From Flavisphingopyxis soli (GTDB lineage: Bacteria; Pseudomonadota; Alphaproteobacteria; Sphingomonadales; Sphingomonadaceae), in assembly GCF_007995095.1 (NCBI RefSeq), contig NZ_VOPY01000002.1:434001-498000 (forward strand): a stretch of DNA of 64,000 nt, given 5' to 3'. Positions 8,273-17,961 of this stretch are shown here, one piece after another. Both the position numbers and the translations under genes were made by a program. Under the pieces are notes generated by a model. It worked only from the letters and a program-made list of their open reading frames with translations, did no database searches and was not told the origin of the DNA. Numbering within the stretch: position 1 is the stretch's first letter; each line of letters begins with the position of its first letter.

Positions 8273-10519
8273 GTGAAGAAATTCGTCCTGTTGTCGGCCG
8301 CCGCGGCGTTGCTGTCGCTGCCCACTGTCGTGTCCGCGCAAGATAAGCCCGCAACGGTGACGCAAGCCCAGCAACAGAAACTGACGCTCGAACGCGTGTT
8401 CGCCAGCCCCGATCTTTCGGGCAGCGCGCCGCGCGGCGTGCGGCTGTCGCCCGACGGCAAGCTGCTCACGCTGCTGCGCGGCCGTGAAGACGAAAAGGAC
8501 CGGTTCGACCTGTGGGCGCTCGACACGCAAACGGGCGACTGGCGGATGCTGGTCGATTCGGAAAAGGTCGGCAGCGGCGCCGAGCTGTCCGAAACCGAAA
8601 AGATGCAGCGCGAGCGCAAGCGGATCGGCAGCTTGAAGGGCATCGTCACCTATGACTGGGCACCCGACGGCAAGGCGATCCTCGTGCCGATCGATGGCGA
8701 CCTCTATCTGGCGCGGCTCGACGGCAGCGTCGAGCGGCTGACGCAGACCGAGGCGAGCGAGCTCAATCCGGCGATCAGTCCGGCGGGCGGTTATGTCAGC
8801 TTCGTCCGCGACGGCCAGCTGTGGGCAGGGGCGCTCGGCGGCGAAGCGCACGCAATTACCCCGATCGAGGGCGATACGGTCCATTGGGGCGAGGCCGAAT
8901 TCGTCGCGCAGGAGGAGATGGACCGCTCGACCGGCTATTGGTGGTCGCCCGATGACAAGCGCATCGCGGTCGAACGCTTCGACGAAGCGCCGGTCGGCAT
9001 CGTCACGCGCGCCGCGATCGGCGCCGAAGGGACCAAGGTTTACGAACAGCGCTACCCCGCCGCGGGCACCGACAATGTCCTCGTCGACCTCTACGTCGTC
9101 GATCCCGTCGGGCAGAAGCGCGTCAAGGTCGACCTTGGCGCCGACCGCGACATCTATCTCGCGCGGGTCGACTGGGCGCCCGACGGCAAGACGCTCTACG
9201 TCCAGCGCGAAAACCGCGCGCAGACGCAGCTCGATATGCTTAGCGTCGATCCTGCAACGGGCACATCGCGCGTCCTGTTCAGCGAAAAGGCCACCGACAA
9301 AAGCTGGGTCAACCTCAGCAACAATTACAAATTCCTCAACGACGGTAGCCTGATCTGGTGGTCCGAACGCGACGGTTACGGGCATCTCTATCGGTTCAAG
9401 GACGGCAAATGGACGCAGCTGACCAAGGGCGACTGGGTCGTCACCGGGCTGGTTGGCGTCGATCAGGCCAAGGGCCGCGTCTATTTCTCGGCAAACAAGG
9501 ACGATGTCCTCGCGCAGCAGGTTTATGCGATCGACCTCGCCAACCCGGAAAAGGTCACGCGACTGACCGATCCGGCATTTACCAACGGCGCGTCGATGGA
9601 TGCGTCTGCCTCGCGCCTGATCGTCAGCCGGTCGAACCCTTCGCAGCCGTCGCAGGTCTATCTTGCCGACACGACAGGCAAGCGGATCGCCTGGATCTCC
9701 GAAAACGCGCTCGATGCGAACCACCCCTATGCGCCTTATCTCGCGAGCCATGTCACGCCGAGCTTCGGCACGATCAAGACCGCCGACGGCGCGACGCTGC
9801 ACTACAAGATGATGACGCCGCCGATCGAGCCCGGGAAGACCTATCCGGTGTTCTTCGAACATTATGGCGGGCCGCACTCCCAGACCGTTACCAAGGGCTG
9901 GAGCGGGGCTATGGCGCAATATATCGTCGATCAGGGCTATATCTATTTCGAGCTCGACAATCGCGGTTCGGCCAATCGCGGGGTTGATTTCGAACAGCCG
10001 CTCTATCGCGCGATGGGCGGTATCGAGGTGTCCGACCAGCTCGCCGGGGCGCACTTCCTCAAATCGCTGCCCTATGTCGATGGCAAGCGGATCGCGACCT
10101 ATGGCTGGTCGTACGGCGGCTATATGACGCTCAAGATGCTCGAAGCGAACCCGGGGGTCTATGCGGCGGGCATTTCGGGCGCGCCGGTGACCAAGTGGGA
10201 GCTTTACGACACGCATTATACCGAGCGCTACATGGGCGACCCGCGCGAGGTTGCCGCGGCCTATACCAGGGCCGACGCGATCGAGGACGCAGGCAAGATC
10301 ACCGATCCGCTGCTCCTCATCCACGGCATGGCCGACGACAATGTCGTGTTCGAAAACTCGACCGCGCTCGCCGCCAAGATGCAGGCCGAAGGCGTGCCGT
10401 TCGAGATGATGTTCTATCCCGGCCAGACGCACTCGGCGGGCCGCTCGCGCGGGGTCCATGTGTGGAAGACGATCTTCGACTTCCTCGAGCGTAACGGCAT
10501 AGCTCCCAAGGCCAGGTGA
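8273..10519 (+). CDS. Secreted dipeptidyl-peptidase IV-like serine peptidase (family S9B)
   Basis: Predicted to cleave dipeptides, often after proline, from peptide N-termini in the periplasm. It starts at GTG 8273 after a GGAGA. A signal peptide ends at VVSA-Q (about residue 22). The beta-propeller domain contains the DPP4-type double-Glu motif AQEEMDRSTGYWWSPD. The C-terminal alpha/beta-hydrolase domain has the nucleophile Ser613 in GWSYGG, an Asp in MADDNVVFEN (688/689) and His729 in RGVHVWKT. The 748-residue length fits the family. A permease gene follows four bases later, which suggests a peptide-degradation and amino-acid-uptake pair. Confidence 0.93.
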   Translation: MKKFVLLSAAAALLSLPTVVSAQDKPATVTQAQQQKLTLERVFASPDLSGSAPRGVRLSPDGKLLTLLRGREDEKDRFDLWALDTQTGDWRMLVDSEKVGSGAELSETEKMQRERKRIGSLKGIVTYDWAPDGKAILVPIDGDLYLARLDGSVERLTQTEASELNPAISPAGGYVSFVRDGQLWAGALGGEAHAITPIEGDTVHWGEAEFVAQEEMDRSTGYWWSPDDKRIAVERFDEAPVGIVTRAAIGAEGTKVYEQRYPAAGTDNVLVDLYVVDPVGQKRVKVDLGADRDIYLARVDWAPDGKTLYVQRENRAQTQLDMLSVDPATGTSRVLFSEKATDKSWVNLSNNYKFLNDGSLIWWSERDGYGHLYRFKDGKWTQLTKGDWVVTGLVGVDQAKGRVYFSANKDDVLAQQVYAIDLANPEKVTRLTDPAFTNGASMDASASRLIVSRSNPSQPSQVYLADTTGKRIAWISENALDANHPYAPYLASHVTPSFGTIKTADGATLHYKMMTPPIEPGKTYPVFFEHYGGPHSQTVTKGWSGAMAQYIVDQGYIYFELDNRGSANRGVDFEQPLYRAMGGIEVSDQLAGAHFLKSLPYVDGKRIATYGWSYGGYMTLKMLEANPGVYAAGISGAPVTKWELYDTHYTERYMGDPREVAAAYTRADAIEDAGKITDPLLLIHGMADDNVVFENSTALAAKMQAEGVPFEMMFYPGQTHSAGRSRGVHVWKTIFDFLERNGIAPKAR

Positions 10520-10523
10520 CGCG

Positions 10524-11714
10524 ATGAACCAGGCGTCGGAAGGGGAGGAGAAACTCGGCCTGCATGCTGCCTGGGCGATGGCGGTCGGCGGGATGATCGG
10601 CGGCGGGATTTTCGCGACGCTCGGCGTGGTCATCGCGCTCGCCGGCAGCCTCGCCTGGGTCAGCTTCCTGATCGGTGGCCTGATCGCGCTGGCAACCGGG
10701 TACAGCTATGCGCGGCTGACCGTGAGCTATGATCGCAGCGGCGGCGCCTACACCTTCCTCAAGCAGGCGGGCCATAATGCCAGTGCGCGGATCGTCGCCT
10801 GGATCCTGATCCTCGGTTATATCCTGACGGTTTCGGTCTACGCCTATACCTTCGGCGCCTATCTCGGCTTTGCCATCGGCGGGCCAGGCTGGTTGCCCGG
10901 AGCATCGGCGGCGGCGGCGATCATCGTGCTGACCGGGGTGAACCTGCTCGGTGTCGGCGAAGCGTCGGGGGTCGAGATTTTCGCGGTCTGGATCAAGCTG
11001 GCGGTGCTCGTCGCGCTCGCTGCGCTGGGTATCTGGCACTGGGCGCCAGAGCAGCTGGCGCTATCGGGGATCGCGCCGGGCTGGTCGGGCGCGCTGGTCG
11101 GCGCGGCGTCGGTCTTCATCGCCTACGAAGGTTTCCAGCTGCTCGCCTATGATTACGAGGACATGCGCGATCGCAAGGTGCTGATCGGTCGGGCGATGCC
11201 GGTGGCGATCGTCACTGCGACGATCGTCTATATCGTTGTCGCCCTCGGCACTGCGATGCTCGTCGGGGCCGATCAAGTCGTCGCGCAGAAAGAGGTCTCG
11301 CTGGCGATGGCGGGGCGCGTGGCGCTGGGCCAGACGGGCTTCGTCGCGGTGACCATTGCCGCAGCCTTCTCGACCGCGTCGGCGATCAATGCGACGCTCT
11401 TCGCCACGGCGCGCCTGTCGCGCGACGTCGCCGAACAGGGCGATCTGCCGGCGATTTTCACCCGGACCGACCGTGAGGGCATTCCCTATGTCGGCATCCT
11501 GATTATCGCCGCTTTGGCGCTGGTGCTGGCGGTGGTCGGTGGCCTCGCGTCGCTCGTCCAGTCGGCCAGCATCGTGTTTCTCGCTGTGTTCGGGATCGTC
11601 AATGCGATCGCGTGGCGTCGCCAGGCCGGGCCGCAATGGGTCGCGGGCGCGGGCGCGCTGGGATCGGCGCTGGCGCTCGTTACGCTCGCCGCGCACTTCG
11701 CCGGTCTGGTCTAG
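10524..11714 (+). CDS. APC-family amino acid permease
   Basis: An inner-membrane secondary transporter of the amino acid-polyamine-organocation superfamily. It has 396 residues with 11-12 hydrophobic segments. The N-terminal GGMIGGGIFATLG matches the TM1 unwound substrate-binding motif of the family. It starts four bases after the peptidase stop and is probably co-transcribed and coupled, so amino acids or small peptide products released by that enzyme are a reasonable but unproven substrate. The stop codon shares the palindrome CTAG with the converging DUF2189 gene. Confidence 0.87.
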   Translation: MNQASEGEEKLGLHAAWAMAVGGMIGGGIFATLGVVIALAGSLAWVSFLIGGLIALATGYSYARLTVSYDRSGGAYTFLKQAGHNASARIVAWILILGYILTVSVYAYTFGAYLGFAIGGPGWLPGASAAAAIIVLTGVNLLGVGEASGVEIFAVWIKLAVLVALAALGIWHWAPEQLALSGIAPGWSGALVGAASVFIAYEGFQLLAYDYEDMRDRKVLIGRAMPVAIVTATIVYIVVALGTAMLVGADQVVAQKEVSLAMAGRVALGQTGFVAVTIAAAFSTASAINATLFATARLSRDVAEQGDLPAIFTRTDREGIPYVGILIIAALALVLAVVGGLASLVQSASIVFLAVFGIVNAIAWRRQAGPQWVAGAGALGSALALVTLAAHFAGLV

Positions 11715-12526
11715 CGATCCTTGGCCGGAACCGTTTCGCGGTCGATGATCCGCGTATAAAGGTGCCAGGTGGCATAGCCGAGCCACGGCAATATTGCGGC
11801 GAGGCCGATGAACAGCGGCAGCGCACCAATCAGCAGCATCGCCGCGATGATCGTTCCCCAGCCGATCAGCACGCGAGGGTTGGCGCGAAACGCGGCGAAC
11901 GATGTCGCCAGCGCGCTTCGCGCGTCAACCTCGCCGTCGACCAGCATCGGCAGGGAGACGATGCTTGCCGCGAGCACCAGCACCGCGAACAGCGCGCCGA
12001 CGAGGTTGCCGACGATGATCAGCGTCCAGCCGGCTCGCGTGTCGACCAGCAGGTGAAGGAACGCGCCGATCGACGGCGCCTGCCATTCGTCGACCACGGC
12101 GAGGTAGGCCAGCGCGGCGGCACCGAGCCAGAGGAAGAAGATCGCCACGAGCAGCGCGGCGACCGCGAGGATCGCATCGGCAGCGGGGCGCCGCGCGAAG
12201 TCCCAGAAATGCGCGAAGCCCGATTCAAGCCCCGCCTCGCGTCGGCGGGCGAGTTCGTAGAAGCCGATCGCCGAGACCGGGCCGAGCAGCGCCATTCCGG
12301 CCAGGATCGGGAAGACCAGCGGCAACAGTCCGGCATTGAGTGCGAGCGCGGCGGCTATGATCGCGAGCAGCGGATAGAACAAGGCGGCGAAATAGATGTC
12401 GCCGCGCATCGCCAGCAGGTCGTTGAAGCCTTGCTGCAACGCCCAGCGCAGGTCATCGGCACCGATCGTGCGGACGGTTGGCCTGGCAGCGGCAGGGGCG
12501 GGGGGTGCGGTTCGGGTCGCGGGCAT
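11711..12526 (-). CDS. DUF2189 integral membrane protein
   Basis: A 271-residue protein with about six hydrophobic segments. The N-terminus has a short Pro/Ala-rich lead, then TIGADDLRWALQQGFNDLLAMRGD, followed by LFYPLLAII and GPVSAIGFYELARRREAG, the recognisable core of DUF2189. The function is unknown. A strong GGAGGAGA ribosome site precedes ATG 12526. It converges on the permease with a shared stop palindrome and is divergent from asd, so it appears monocistronic. Confidence 0.82.
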   Translation of the reverse strand: MPATRTAPPAPAAARPTVRTIGADDLRWALQQGFNDLLAMRGDIYFAALFYPLLAIIAAALALNAGLLPLVFPILAGMALLGPVSAIGFYELARRREAGLESGFAHFWDFARRPAADAILAVAALLVAIFFLWLGAAALAYLAVVDEWQAPSIGAFLHLLVDTRAGWTLIIVGNLVGALFAVLVLAASIVSLPMLVDGEVDARSALATSFAAFRANPRVLIGWGTIIAAMLLIGALPLFIGLAAILPWLGYATWHLYTRIIDRETVPAKDR

Positions 12527-12691
12527 GGTGTATCTCCTCCCGTTGCTCGGAGGCGGCGACTGCGCGGGGTCACCCGGCGATACGCCGTCGCCGCCTTATA
12601 GCACGATCGGGCGCGCGACGGGAGATTATTGCTTGGTTCGCGGGGCGTGCGTCCCTAGATGGGCGGCATCGCATATCGGGAGTACTGTCAC

Positions 12692-13717
12692 ATGGGTTAT
12701 CGGATCGCTGTCGTCGGCGCGACGGGCAATGTCGGGCGCGAGATGCTCAACATCCTCGCCGAACGCGAATTCCCGGTCGAAGAAATCGCCGCGGTCGCCA
12801 GCTCGCGCTCGCACGGGACCGAGATCGATTTCGGCGACAGCGGCAAGATGCTCAAGGTCCGCAACCTCGAACATTTCGATTTCACCGGCTGGGACATGGC
12901 GCTGTTTGCCGCCGGCTCAGAAGCGTCGAAGAAATACGCGCCGATCGCCGCCAAGGCGGGCTGTGTCGTGATCGACAATTCGAGCTATTTCCGGATGGAC
13001 CCCGACGTTCCCCTGGTCGTGCCAGAGGTCAATCCCGACGCGATCGACGGCTATACCAAGCGCAACATCATCGCCAATCCCAACTGCTCGACCGCGCAGA
13101 TGGTCGTCGCGCTGAAGCCGCTCCACGACGAGGCCAAGATCACGCGCGTCGTCGTGGCGACCTACCAATCGGTGTCGGGCGCGGGCAAGAGCGGGATGGA
13201 CGAGCTGTTCAGCCAGACGCGCGACATCTTCGTCGGCGACAAGGGCGAGCCGAGCACCTTCACCAAGCAGATCGCGTTCAACGTCATCCCGCACATCGAC
13301 AGCTTCCTCGACGACGGGTCGACCAAGGAAGAATGGAAGATGGTCGCCGAGACCAAGAAGATCCTCGACAGCAAGATCAAGGTGACGGCGACGTGCGTGC
13401 GCGTGCCCGTCTTCGTCGGCCATTCGGAAGCGATCAACATCGAATTCGAACGCGAGATCACCGCCGAGCGCGCGCGCGAAGTGCTGCGCGAGGCACCCGG
13501 CATCATGGTCGTCGATAAGCGCGAGGACGGCGGCTATGTCACCCCGGTCGAATGCGTCGGCGACTATGCCACATACATCAGTCGCATCCGCGAGGATTCG
13601 ACCGTCGAAAACGGCCTCAACCTGTGGTGCGTCAGCGATAACCTTCGCAAGGGCGCGGCATTGAACGCGGTGCAGATCGCCGAACTGCTGGGCCGCAAGC
13701 ACCTCAAGAAGGGTTGA
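12692..13717 (+). CDS. asd: Aspartate-semialdehyde dehydrogenase
   Basis: Reduces aspartyl-4-phosphate with NADPH to the semialdehyde, the branch point to DAP/lysine, threonine and methionine. ATG 12692 is chosen over an earlier in-frame ATG because GGGAG lies nine bases upstream and MGYRIAVVGATGNVG is the usual N-terminus with its NADP-binding GxxGxxG. The catalytic Cys132 is in ANPNCSTAQM, and the substrate-binding region contains VPVFVGHSEAINIEFE. It has 341 residues. It is monocistronic and converges on the efflux operon with only 12 bases between stops. Confidence 0.97.
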   Translation: MGYRIAVVGATGNVGREMLNILAEREFPVEEIAAVASSRSHGTEIDFGDSGKMLKVRNLEHFDFTGWDMALFAAGSEASKKYAPIAAKAGCVVIDNSSYFRMDPDVPLVVPEVNPDAIDGYTKRNIIANPNCSTAQMVVALKPLHDEAKITRVVVATYQSVSGAGKSGMDELFSQTRDIFVGDKGEPSTFTKQIAFNVIPHIDSFLDDGSTKEEWKMVAETKKILDSKIKVTATCVRVPVFVGHSEAINIEFEREITAERAREVLREAPGIMVVDKREDGGYVTPVECVGDYATYISRIREDSTVENGLNLWCVSDNLRKGAALNAVQIAELLGRKHLKKG

Positions 13718-13729
13718 GCGACAGCAAGG

Positions 13730-15340
13730 TCAGTGCGGCAGATCCTTGGGGTCGGCCTTCGCGGCTAGCTTGGGTTTGCGCAGGAACAGGACGAGAAACA
13801 CCGACAGGCCGGTCAGGATCATCATCATCCAGAAATCGTCGAGATAGGCGATCATCGCCGCCTGGCGGGTGACCTCGCCATTAAGCGCGGCGAGCATGGT
13901 ATCGCCGGTCGAGCCCAGGATGGCGGTGATTGCCGGGTCGATATTGCCGGTGTTGTAGGCGGTCACCTGCCCGGCGAGGTCGGCATGGCTGATCTGCAGG
14001 TTGCGCGCCAGCACGGTGGTGCAGATCGAGATGCCGACCGACGCGCCGAGGTTGCGGCACAGGTTGAGCAGGCTCGACGCCTCGGTGCGATATTGCGGTT
14101 GCAGCGTCGCGAACGCGGTAACGTTGAGCGGGATGAAGATCAGTCCCATGCCGAGCCCCTGGATCAGCCCCGAGAGGACGATCGGGCTGCTTCCCATGAC
14201 CAGCGTCCACTGCGTCATCGTGTAGAGCGAATAGGCGGTCAGCAGCGTACCGGTGCCGATCAGGATGCGCGTGTCGAACCCGCGCTGGATGAGCTGCCCG
14301 GCGACCGCCATCGAGATCAGCACGCCGACCCCGCGCGGCATCAGCAGCAGGCCGGTATCGAGCACGGGATAGCCGTAGAGCGTCTGGAGCAGCGGCGGCA
14401 GCAGCGCCATCACCGCCATCACGACGAGACCGACGACGAGCATGAAGATCAGCGAGGTGACGAGGTTGCGGTTGGCGAGCATCGCGCGGTCGAACATCGG
14501 GTTGCGCGCGGTCAGCATGTGGACCGCGAACATCCACCAGGCGGCGAGCGATACGCCGGCCTCGATGATGACCTCGGTCGACTGGAACCAGTCATTGGCC
14601 TGGCCGCGGTCGAGCATCAGCTGGAGCGCACCGATCGCGATCGCGAGCAGCGAAAATCCGAACAGGTCGAACTTGCGCCGTCGCAACGGACGCGAAGGGA
14701 GCAGCGCGGAAAGCACCGCAAAACACAGGATACCGATCGGCACGTTGACGTAGAACACCCAGCGCCAGTTGTAGTTTTCGGTCAGCCAGCCGCCGAGCAG
14801 CGGGCCGAGGATCGGGCCGATCATGATCCCCATGCCCCAGATCGACATCGCTCGCGCGTGGCGGCTGGGGCGGTTGATGTCGAGCATCACCGATTGGCTG
14901 AGCGGATTGAGGAAGGCGGCGAAAATTCCCTGGAAGACGCGAAAGATCACCATCTGGTCGAGGTTCTGCGCGAGGCCGCAGGCCATCGAGGCGAGCACGA
15001 AACCGACCACGGAAATCAGGAACAGGCGCCGCGAACCGAGCCGGTCGGCCAGCCAGCCGGTGATCGGGATCGCTGCAGCCGAAGCGATGATATAGCTCGT
15101 CAGCACCCAGGTGACGGTATCGGCGGTCGCACCGAGCGATGCCTGCATGTGCGGCAGCGCGACGTTGGCGATCGTCGAATCGAGGATCTGCATGATCGTC
15201 GCCGCCATCACCCCGATGGTCAGCAGGCCTGGCATCGTCGCCGGCGTCGCGGGGACGTCGGCGGCCTGCGCGGCATCGAGCGCGCTCTGCGCCGCGACCC
15301 CGGACCTGGCAGGATCAGCGGCCCGTGACGCCACGGACAT
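13730..15340 (-). CDS. emrB: EmrB/QacA-type MFS drug exporter (DHA2, 14 TM)
   Basis: A proton-driven multidrug exporter of the inner membrane, the partner of the adaptor encoded just upstream. It has 536 residues with 14 predicted membrane segments. Motif C/D-type residues of DHA2 are visible in MQILDSTIANVALPHMQ and the loop 2-3 motif GWLADRLGSRRLF. An Ala-rich 35-residue N-terminal extension precedes the first membrane helix. ATG 15340 lies inside the end of emrA (26-base overlap) and has AAAGG upstream. No outer-membrane TolC gene is in the window, so that component must be encoded elsewhere. Confidence 0.92.
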   Translation of the reverse strand: MSVASRAADPARSGVAAQSALDAAQAADVPATPATMPGLLTIGVMAATIMQILDSTIANVALPHMQASLGATADTVTWVLTSYIIASAAAIPITGWLADRLGSRRLFLISVVGFVLASMACGLAQNLDQMVIFRVFQGIFAAFLNPLSQSVMLDINRPSRHARAMSIWGMGIMIGPILGPLLGGWLTENYNWRWVFYVNVPIGILCFAVLSALLPSRPLRRRKFDLFGFSLLAIAIGALQLMLDRGQANDWFQSTEVIIEAGVSLAAWWMFAVHMLTARNPMFDRAMLANRNLVTSLIFMLVVGLVVMAVMALLPPLLQTLYGYPVLDTGLLLMPRGVGVLISMAVAGQLIQRGFDTRILIGTGTLLTAYSLYTMTQWTLVMGSSPIVLSGLIQGLGMGLIFIPLNVTAFATLQPQYRTEASSLLNLCRNLGASVGISICTTVLARNLQISHADLAGQVTAYNTGNIDPAITAILGSTGDTMLAALNGEVTRQAAMIAYLDDFWMMMILTGLSVFLVLFLRKPKLAAKADPKDLPH

Positions 15341-16442
15341 CGACCTTTATCTTGGCCGACAGGCCGGCGATCAGCGGGCGCGGGCTCTTGTCGTCGATCG
15401 CGATGCGCACCGGCACGCGCTGCGTCACCTTGACCCAGTTGCCGTTGGCGTTCTGCGCCGGGAGGACCGAAAATTCGCTGCCGGTGCCAGCGCCGATGCT
15501 CGCCACATGCCCCTTGAGCTCGAGTTCGGGATAGGCGTCGAAGGTCACCGTCGCGGGCTGGCCGACGCGCATGTTGTCGAGGTCGGTTTCCTTGAAATTG
15601 GCTTCGACCCAGCTCGACGCATTGGCGACGATGCTGACCGCGGGGAGGCCGGTGACCATCATCTGGCCGACCTGGAGCCGGTCCGACTGGCTGACCGTAC
15701 CCGACACCGGTGCGCGCACGACGGTGCGCCTGAGGTTGAGTTGGGCGGCCTGTTGCTGCGCGGTTGCTGCCGCGATCGCGGGGTTCTCGCCGGGGACCGC
15801 AGACCCGGTGGCGAGTTTGGCCTTCGCTTCGGCCGCACTGGCCTGAGCATTGCTGACCGCAAGCCTCGCCTGCGTCACTTCATGCTGCGCCGCCTGCAGG
15901 TCGGTCTTGGTCGTGAAGCCACGCGCCATCAGCGCCTGTTGCCGGCCGAGCGCTTCCTGCGCCAGCCGGACGCGATCCTGCGCGGCGGCAATATCGGGCA
16001 CCGATGCGGCATAGCTCGACTGGAGCGAGGCGACGTTGACCTGGGCCCCGGCGATTGCCGCCTGTGCCTGCGCCAGCCCGATGCGATAGGGGTCGGGATC
16101 GATGCGGAAGAGGATGTCGCCCGCCTCGACATGCTGGTTTTCCTTCACATCGACCTCGACGATACGACCCGCGACATCGCTCGCGACGGCGACCTTGTCC
16201 TGCTGGACATAGGCGTTGTCGGTCGAGACATAGCGGCCCGAGGTCAGCCAGAAATAGCCACCGACCGCGACGAGGATCAGCGGCAGGCCAAGCATCAGGA
16301 CCCAGCGTCCGATGCGGCTGCGCGGCGCTGTCGCCTGTTCAGTGGCGACGGGTTCGGCCGTGGCACGTTCAGCGACGGGTGCCGACGGCACGTCGATCGG
16401 GCTATCGGCGACCGACCGTTCGGGTTTGTCAGGCATGTCCAT
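15315..16442 (-). CDS. emrA: HlyD/EmrA-family membrane fusion protein
   Basis: A periplasmic adaptor that links the EmrB pump to an outer-membrane channel. It has 375 residues. The cytosolic N-terminus (about 45 residues, Pro/Ala-rich) precedes one membrane helix (WVLMLGLPLILVAVGGYFWL). A lipoyl-like half follows (DNAYVQQDKVAVASDVAGRI), then a coiled-coil hairpin (about 125-220), a second lipoyl half (RAPVSGTVSQ) and a beta-barrel domain. It overlaps marR by 14 bases and emrB by 26, so the three form one operon. Confidence 0.93.
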   Translation of the reverse strand: MDMPDKPERSVADSPIDVPSAPVAERATAEPVATEQATAPRSRIGRWVLMLGLPLILVAVGGYFWLTSGRYVSTDNAYVQQDKVAVASDVAGRIVEVDVKENQHVEAGDILFRIDPDPYRIGLAQAQAAIAGAQVNVASLQSSYAASVPDIAAAQDRVRLAQEALGRQQALMARGFTTKTDLQAAQHEVTQARLAVSNAQASAAEAKAKLATGSAVPGENPAIAAATAQQQAAQLNLRRTVVRAPVSGTVSQSDRLQVGQMMVTGLPAVSIVANASSWVEANFKETDLDNMRVGQPATVTFDAYPELELKGHVASIGAGTGSEFSVLPAQNANGNWVKVTQRVPVRIAIDDKSPRPLIAGLSAKIKVDVRGVTGR

Positions 16443-16875
16443 TCAAAGGCTCCTGTCCGCATGAGGACAAATTTTCGCGTACGCGGGTGACAAGGCGTTC
16501 AAACTCGGCGCGTTCGGCTGGCGACAATCCGTCGAGCGCCTGGTCGACGAGGTCGTCGGCCATCGTACGCAGATCGCGAACGATCGGCATCGCGCATTCG
16601 GTCAGGTAGATTTTCCAGGCGCGGCGATCATCGGGATCGGGCCGGCGTTCGATATGCCCCGCCTCGACCAGCCGGTCGACCATTCGCGAAACGGTAATCG
16701 GTTCGACCTCGAGCCGGTCGGCGAGGAAGCCCTGGCTGGCGCCGGGGTTGCGCAAGATCCAGGCAAGCAGGCGCCATTGCAGGCTGGTGACCCCGGTTTC
16801 GATCGCACGCGCATCGAGCGCCTTGCGAAACAGACGCGCCGCGTCGTTCATCAGGAATCCGATGCTTTCTGTCAT
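16429..16875 (-). CDS. MarR-family regulator of the emrAB operon
   Basis: A winged-helix repressor of 148 residues that probably responds to the substrates of the pump it precedes. The conserved parts are WRLLAWILRNPGASQGFLADRLEVEPITVSRMVDRLVEAGHIERRPDPDDRRAWKIYLT, that is the recognition helix and the wing with DPDDRR. The frame stays open far upstream, but ATG 16875 is the natural start. The reading frame overlaps emrA. A dyad over its own promoter (16888-16906) suggests autoregulation. Confidence 0.9.
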   Translation of the reverse strand: MTESIGFLMNDAARLFRKALDARAIETGVTSLQWRLLAWILRNPGASQGFLADRLEVEPITVSRMVDRLVEAGHIERRPDPDDRRAWKIYLTECAMPIVRDLRTMADDLVDQALDGLSPAERAEFERLVTRVRENLSSCGQEPLNGHA

Positions 16876-16882
16876 AGCGCGC

Positions 16883-16910
16883 GATATAATAGCACTAGCT
16901 ACTATTGCAA
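16883..16910 (-). promoter_or_regulatory. Candidate marR-emrAB promoter with overlapping operator dyad
   Basis: On the minus strand TTGCAA (16910-16905) and TATATC (16888-16883) are 16 bases apart and could be -35 and -10 boxes. The spacer holds nested inverted repeats: AATAG/CTATT (16888-16892 and 16902-16906) and TAGC/GCTA (16890-16893 and 16898-16901). This is where a MarR dimer would block transcription. It ends eight bases before the marR ATG, so the leader would be very short. Confidence 0.4.
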
Positions 16911-16962
16911 GCGCGCGTTCTCGCCGCTTGGCGAACCGCGTTCGCGTCGCTAATCGGCGGTC

Positions 16963-17715
16963 ATGACCGTATCGCAGCACATATTTACCGCGTCCGACGG
17001 CGCGCGCCTTGCCTGGAGCGAGATGGGTGAGGGGCATCCGCTCATCCTGCTCCACGGCCTGTTTTCGAACGCGGAGATCAACTGGATCAAATTCGGCCAC
17101 GCCACGACCATCGCCGCGGCGGGCTATCGCGTCATCATGCCCGACCTGCGCGCGCATGGCGGCAGCGCCGCCCCGCACGACGCCGCATCCTATCCGCACG
17201 ACGTCCTCGCGCGTGATGCCGAAGAGCTGATCGCGCATCTCGGCCTCGACGATTACGATTTTGGCGGTTTCTCGCTCGGCGCGCGAACCACCGCGCGGCT
17301 CGTGGTGCGCGGCGCGCGGCCGGGCAAGGCGATCCTCGCAGGGATGGGACTCGAAGGCCTCGCCGGCTGGACACGGCGCAAGGATTTCTTCCTCGATGCG
17401 ATCGCCAACTTCGACGATGCCAAGCGCGACAGCCCATGGTTCATGGCGATCAGCTTCATGAAGACGATGAAGGTCGACCGGACCGCGGCAAAACTGCTGC
17501 TGCAGAGCTTCGCCGATACCGACGCGGAGGAGCTTGCTGCATTTACCATGCCCACCGCCGTCGTTTGCGGCACCGAGGATCGCGACAATGGGGCTCCCGA
17601 CGCGCTCGTCGCCGCGTTGCCCGATGCGACGCTTTATCCGGTTCCGGGGACGCACATGTCGTCGGTCGCCAAGCCCGAGCTCGGCGCGGCGATCGCGGCC
17701 TTCCTGTCGGCTTGA
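16963..17715 (+). CDS. Alpha/beta hydrolase
   Basis: A 250-residue single-domain hydrolase without a signal peptide. The oxyanion motif LLHGLFSN is near residue 30. The nucleophile elbow is GGFSLGA (Ser104). Asp206 in CGTEDRD and His231 in GTHMSS complete the triad. The substrate cannot be told from sequence; esterase or C-C hydrolase activity is possible. It is divergent from marR with an 87-base gap, so regulation by the MarR protein is conceivable. Confidence 0.85.
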   Translation: MTVSQHIFTASDGARLAWSEMGEGHPLILLHGLFSNAEINWIKFGHATTIAAAGYRVIMPDLRAHGGSAAPHDAASYPHDVLARDAEELIAHLGLDDYDFGGFSLGARTTARLVVRGARPGKAILAGMGLEGLAGWTRRKDFFLDAIANFDDAKRDSPWFMAISFMKTMKVDRTAAKLLLQSFADTDAEELAAFTMPTAVVCGTEDRDNGAPDALVAALPDATLYPVPGTHMSSVAKPELGAAIAAFLSA

Positions 17716-17961
17716 TTGGACTGCGCTCGTAAAGGAATCGTGTGCCATCGGCGGTACGCGTGACGTGACCTGCGCCGCTGCGCTGCGTAGCGAATGGGCA
17801 CGCGCGACTTAAACATTTGCGGGTCTGCGCTCAGGAATGCGTGCAATCAATGCGCTTCGTGAGGCATGCGACCGACGATTGACCTTTGCTCATGGCTCTG
17901 TAGATTTCGCATGGCTTTCCAATTGGGGGAGCCGACACCGTTCTTGGGCGGGGGAGACACG

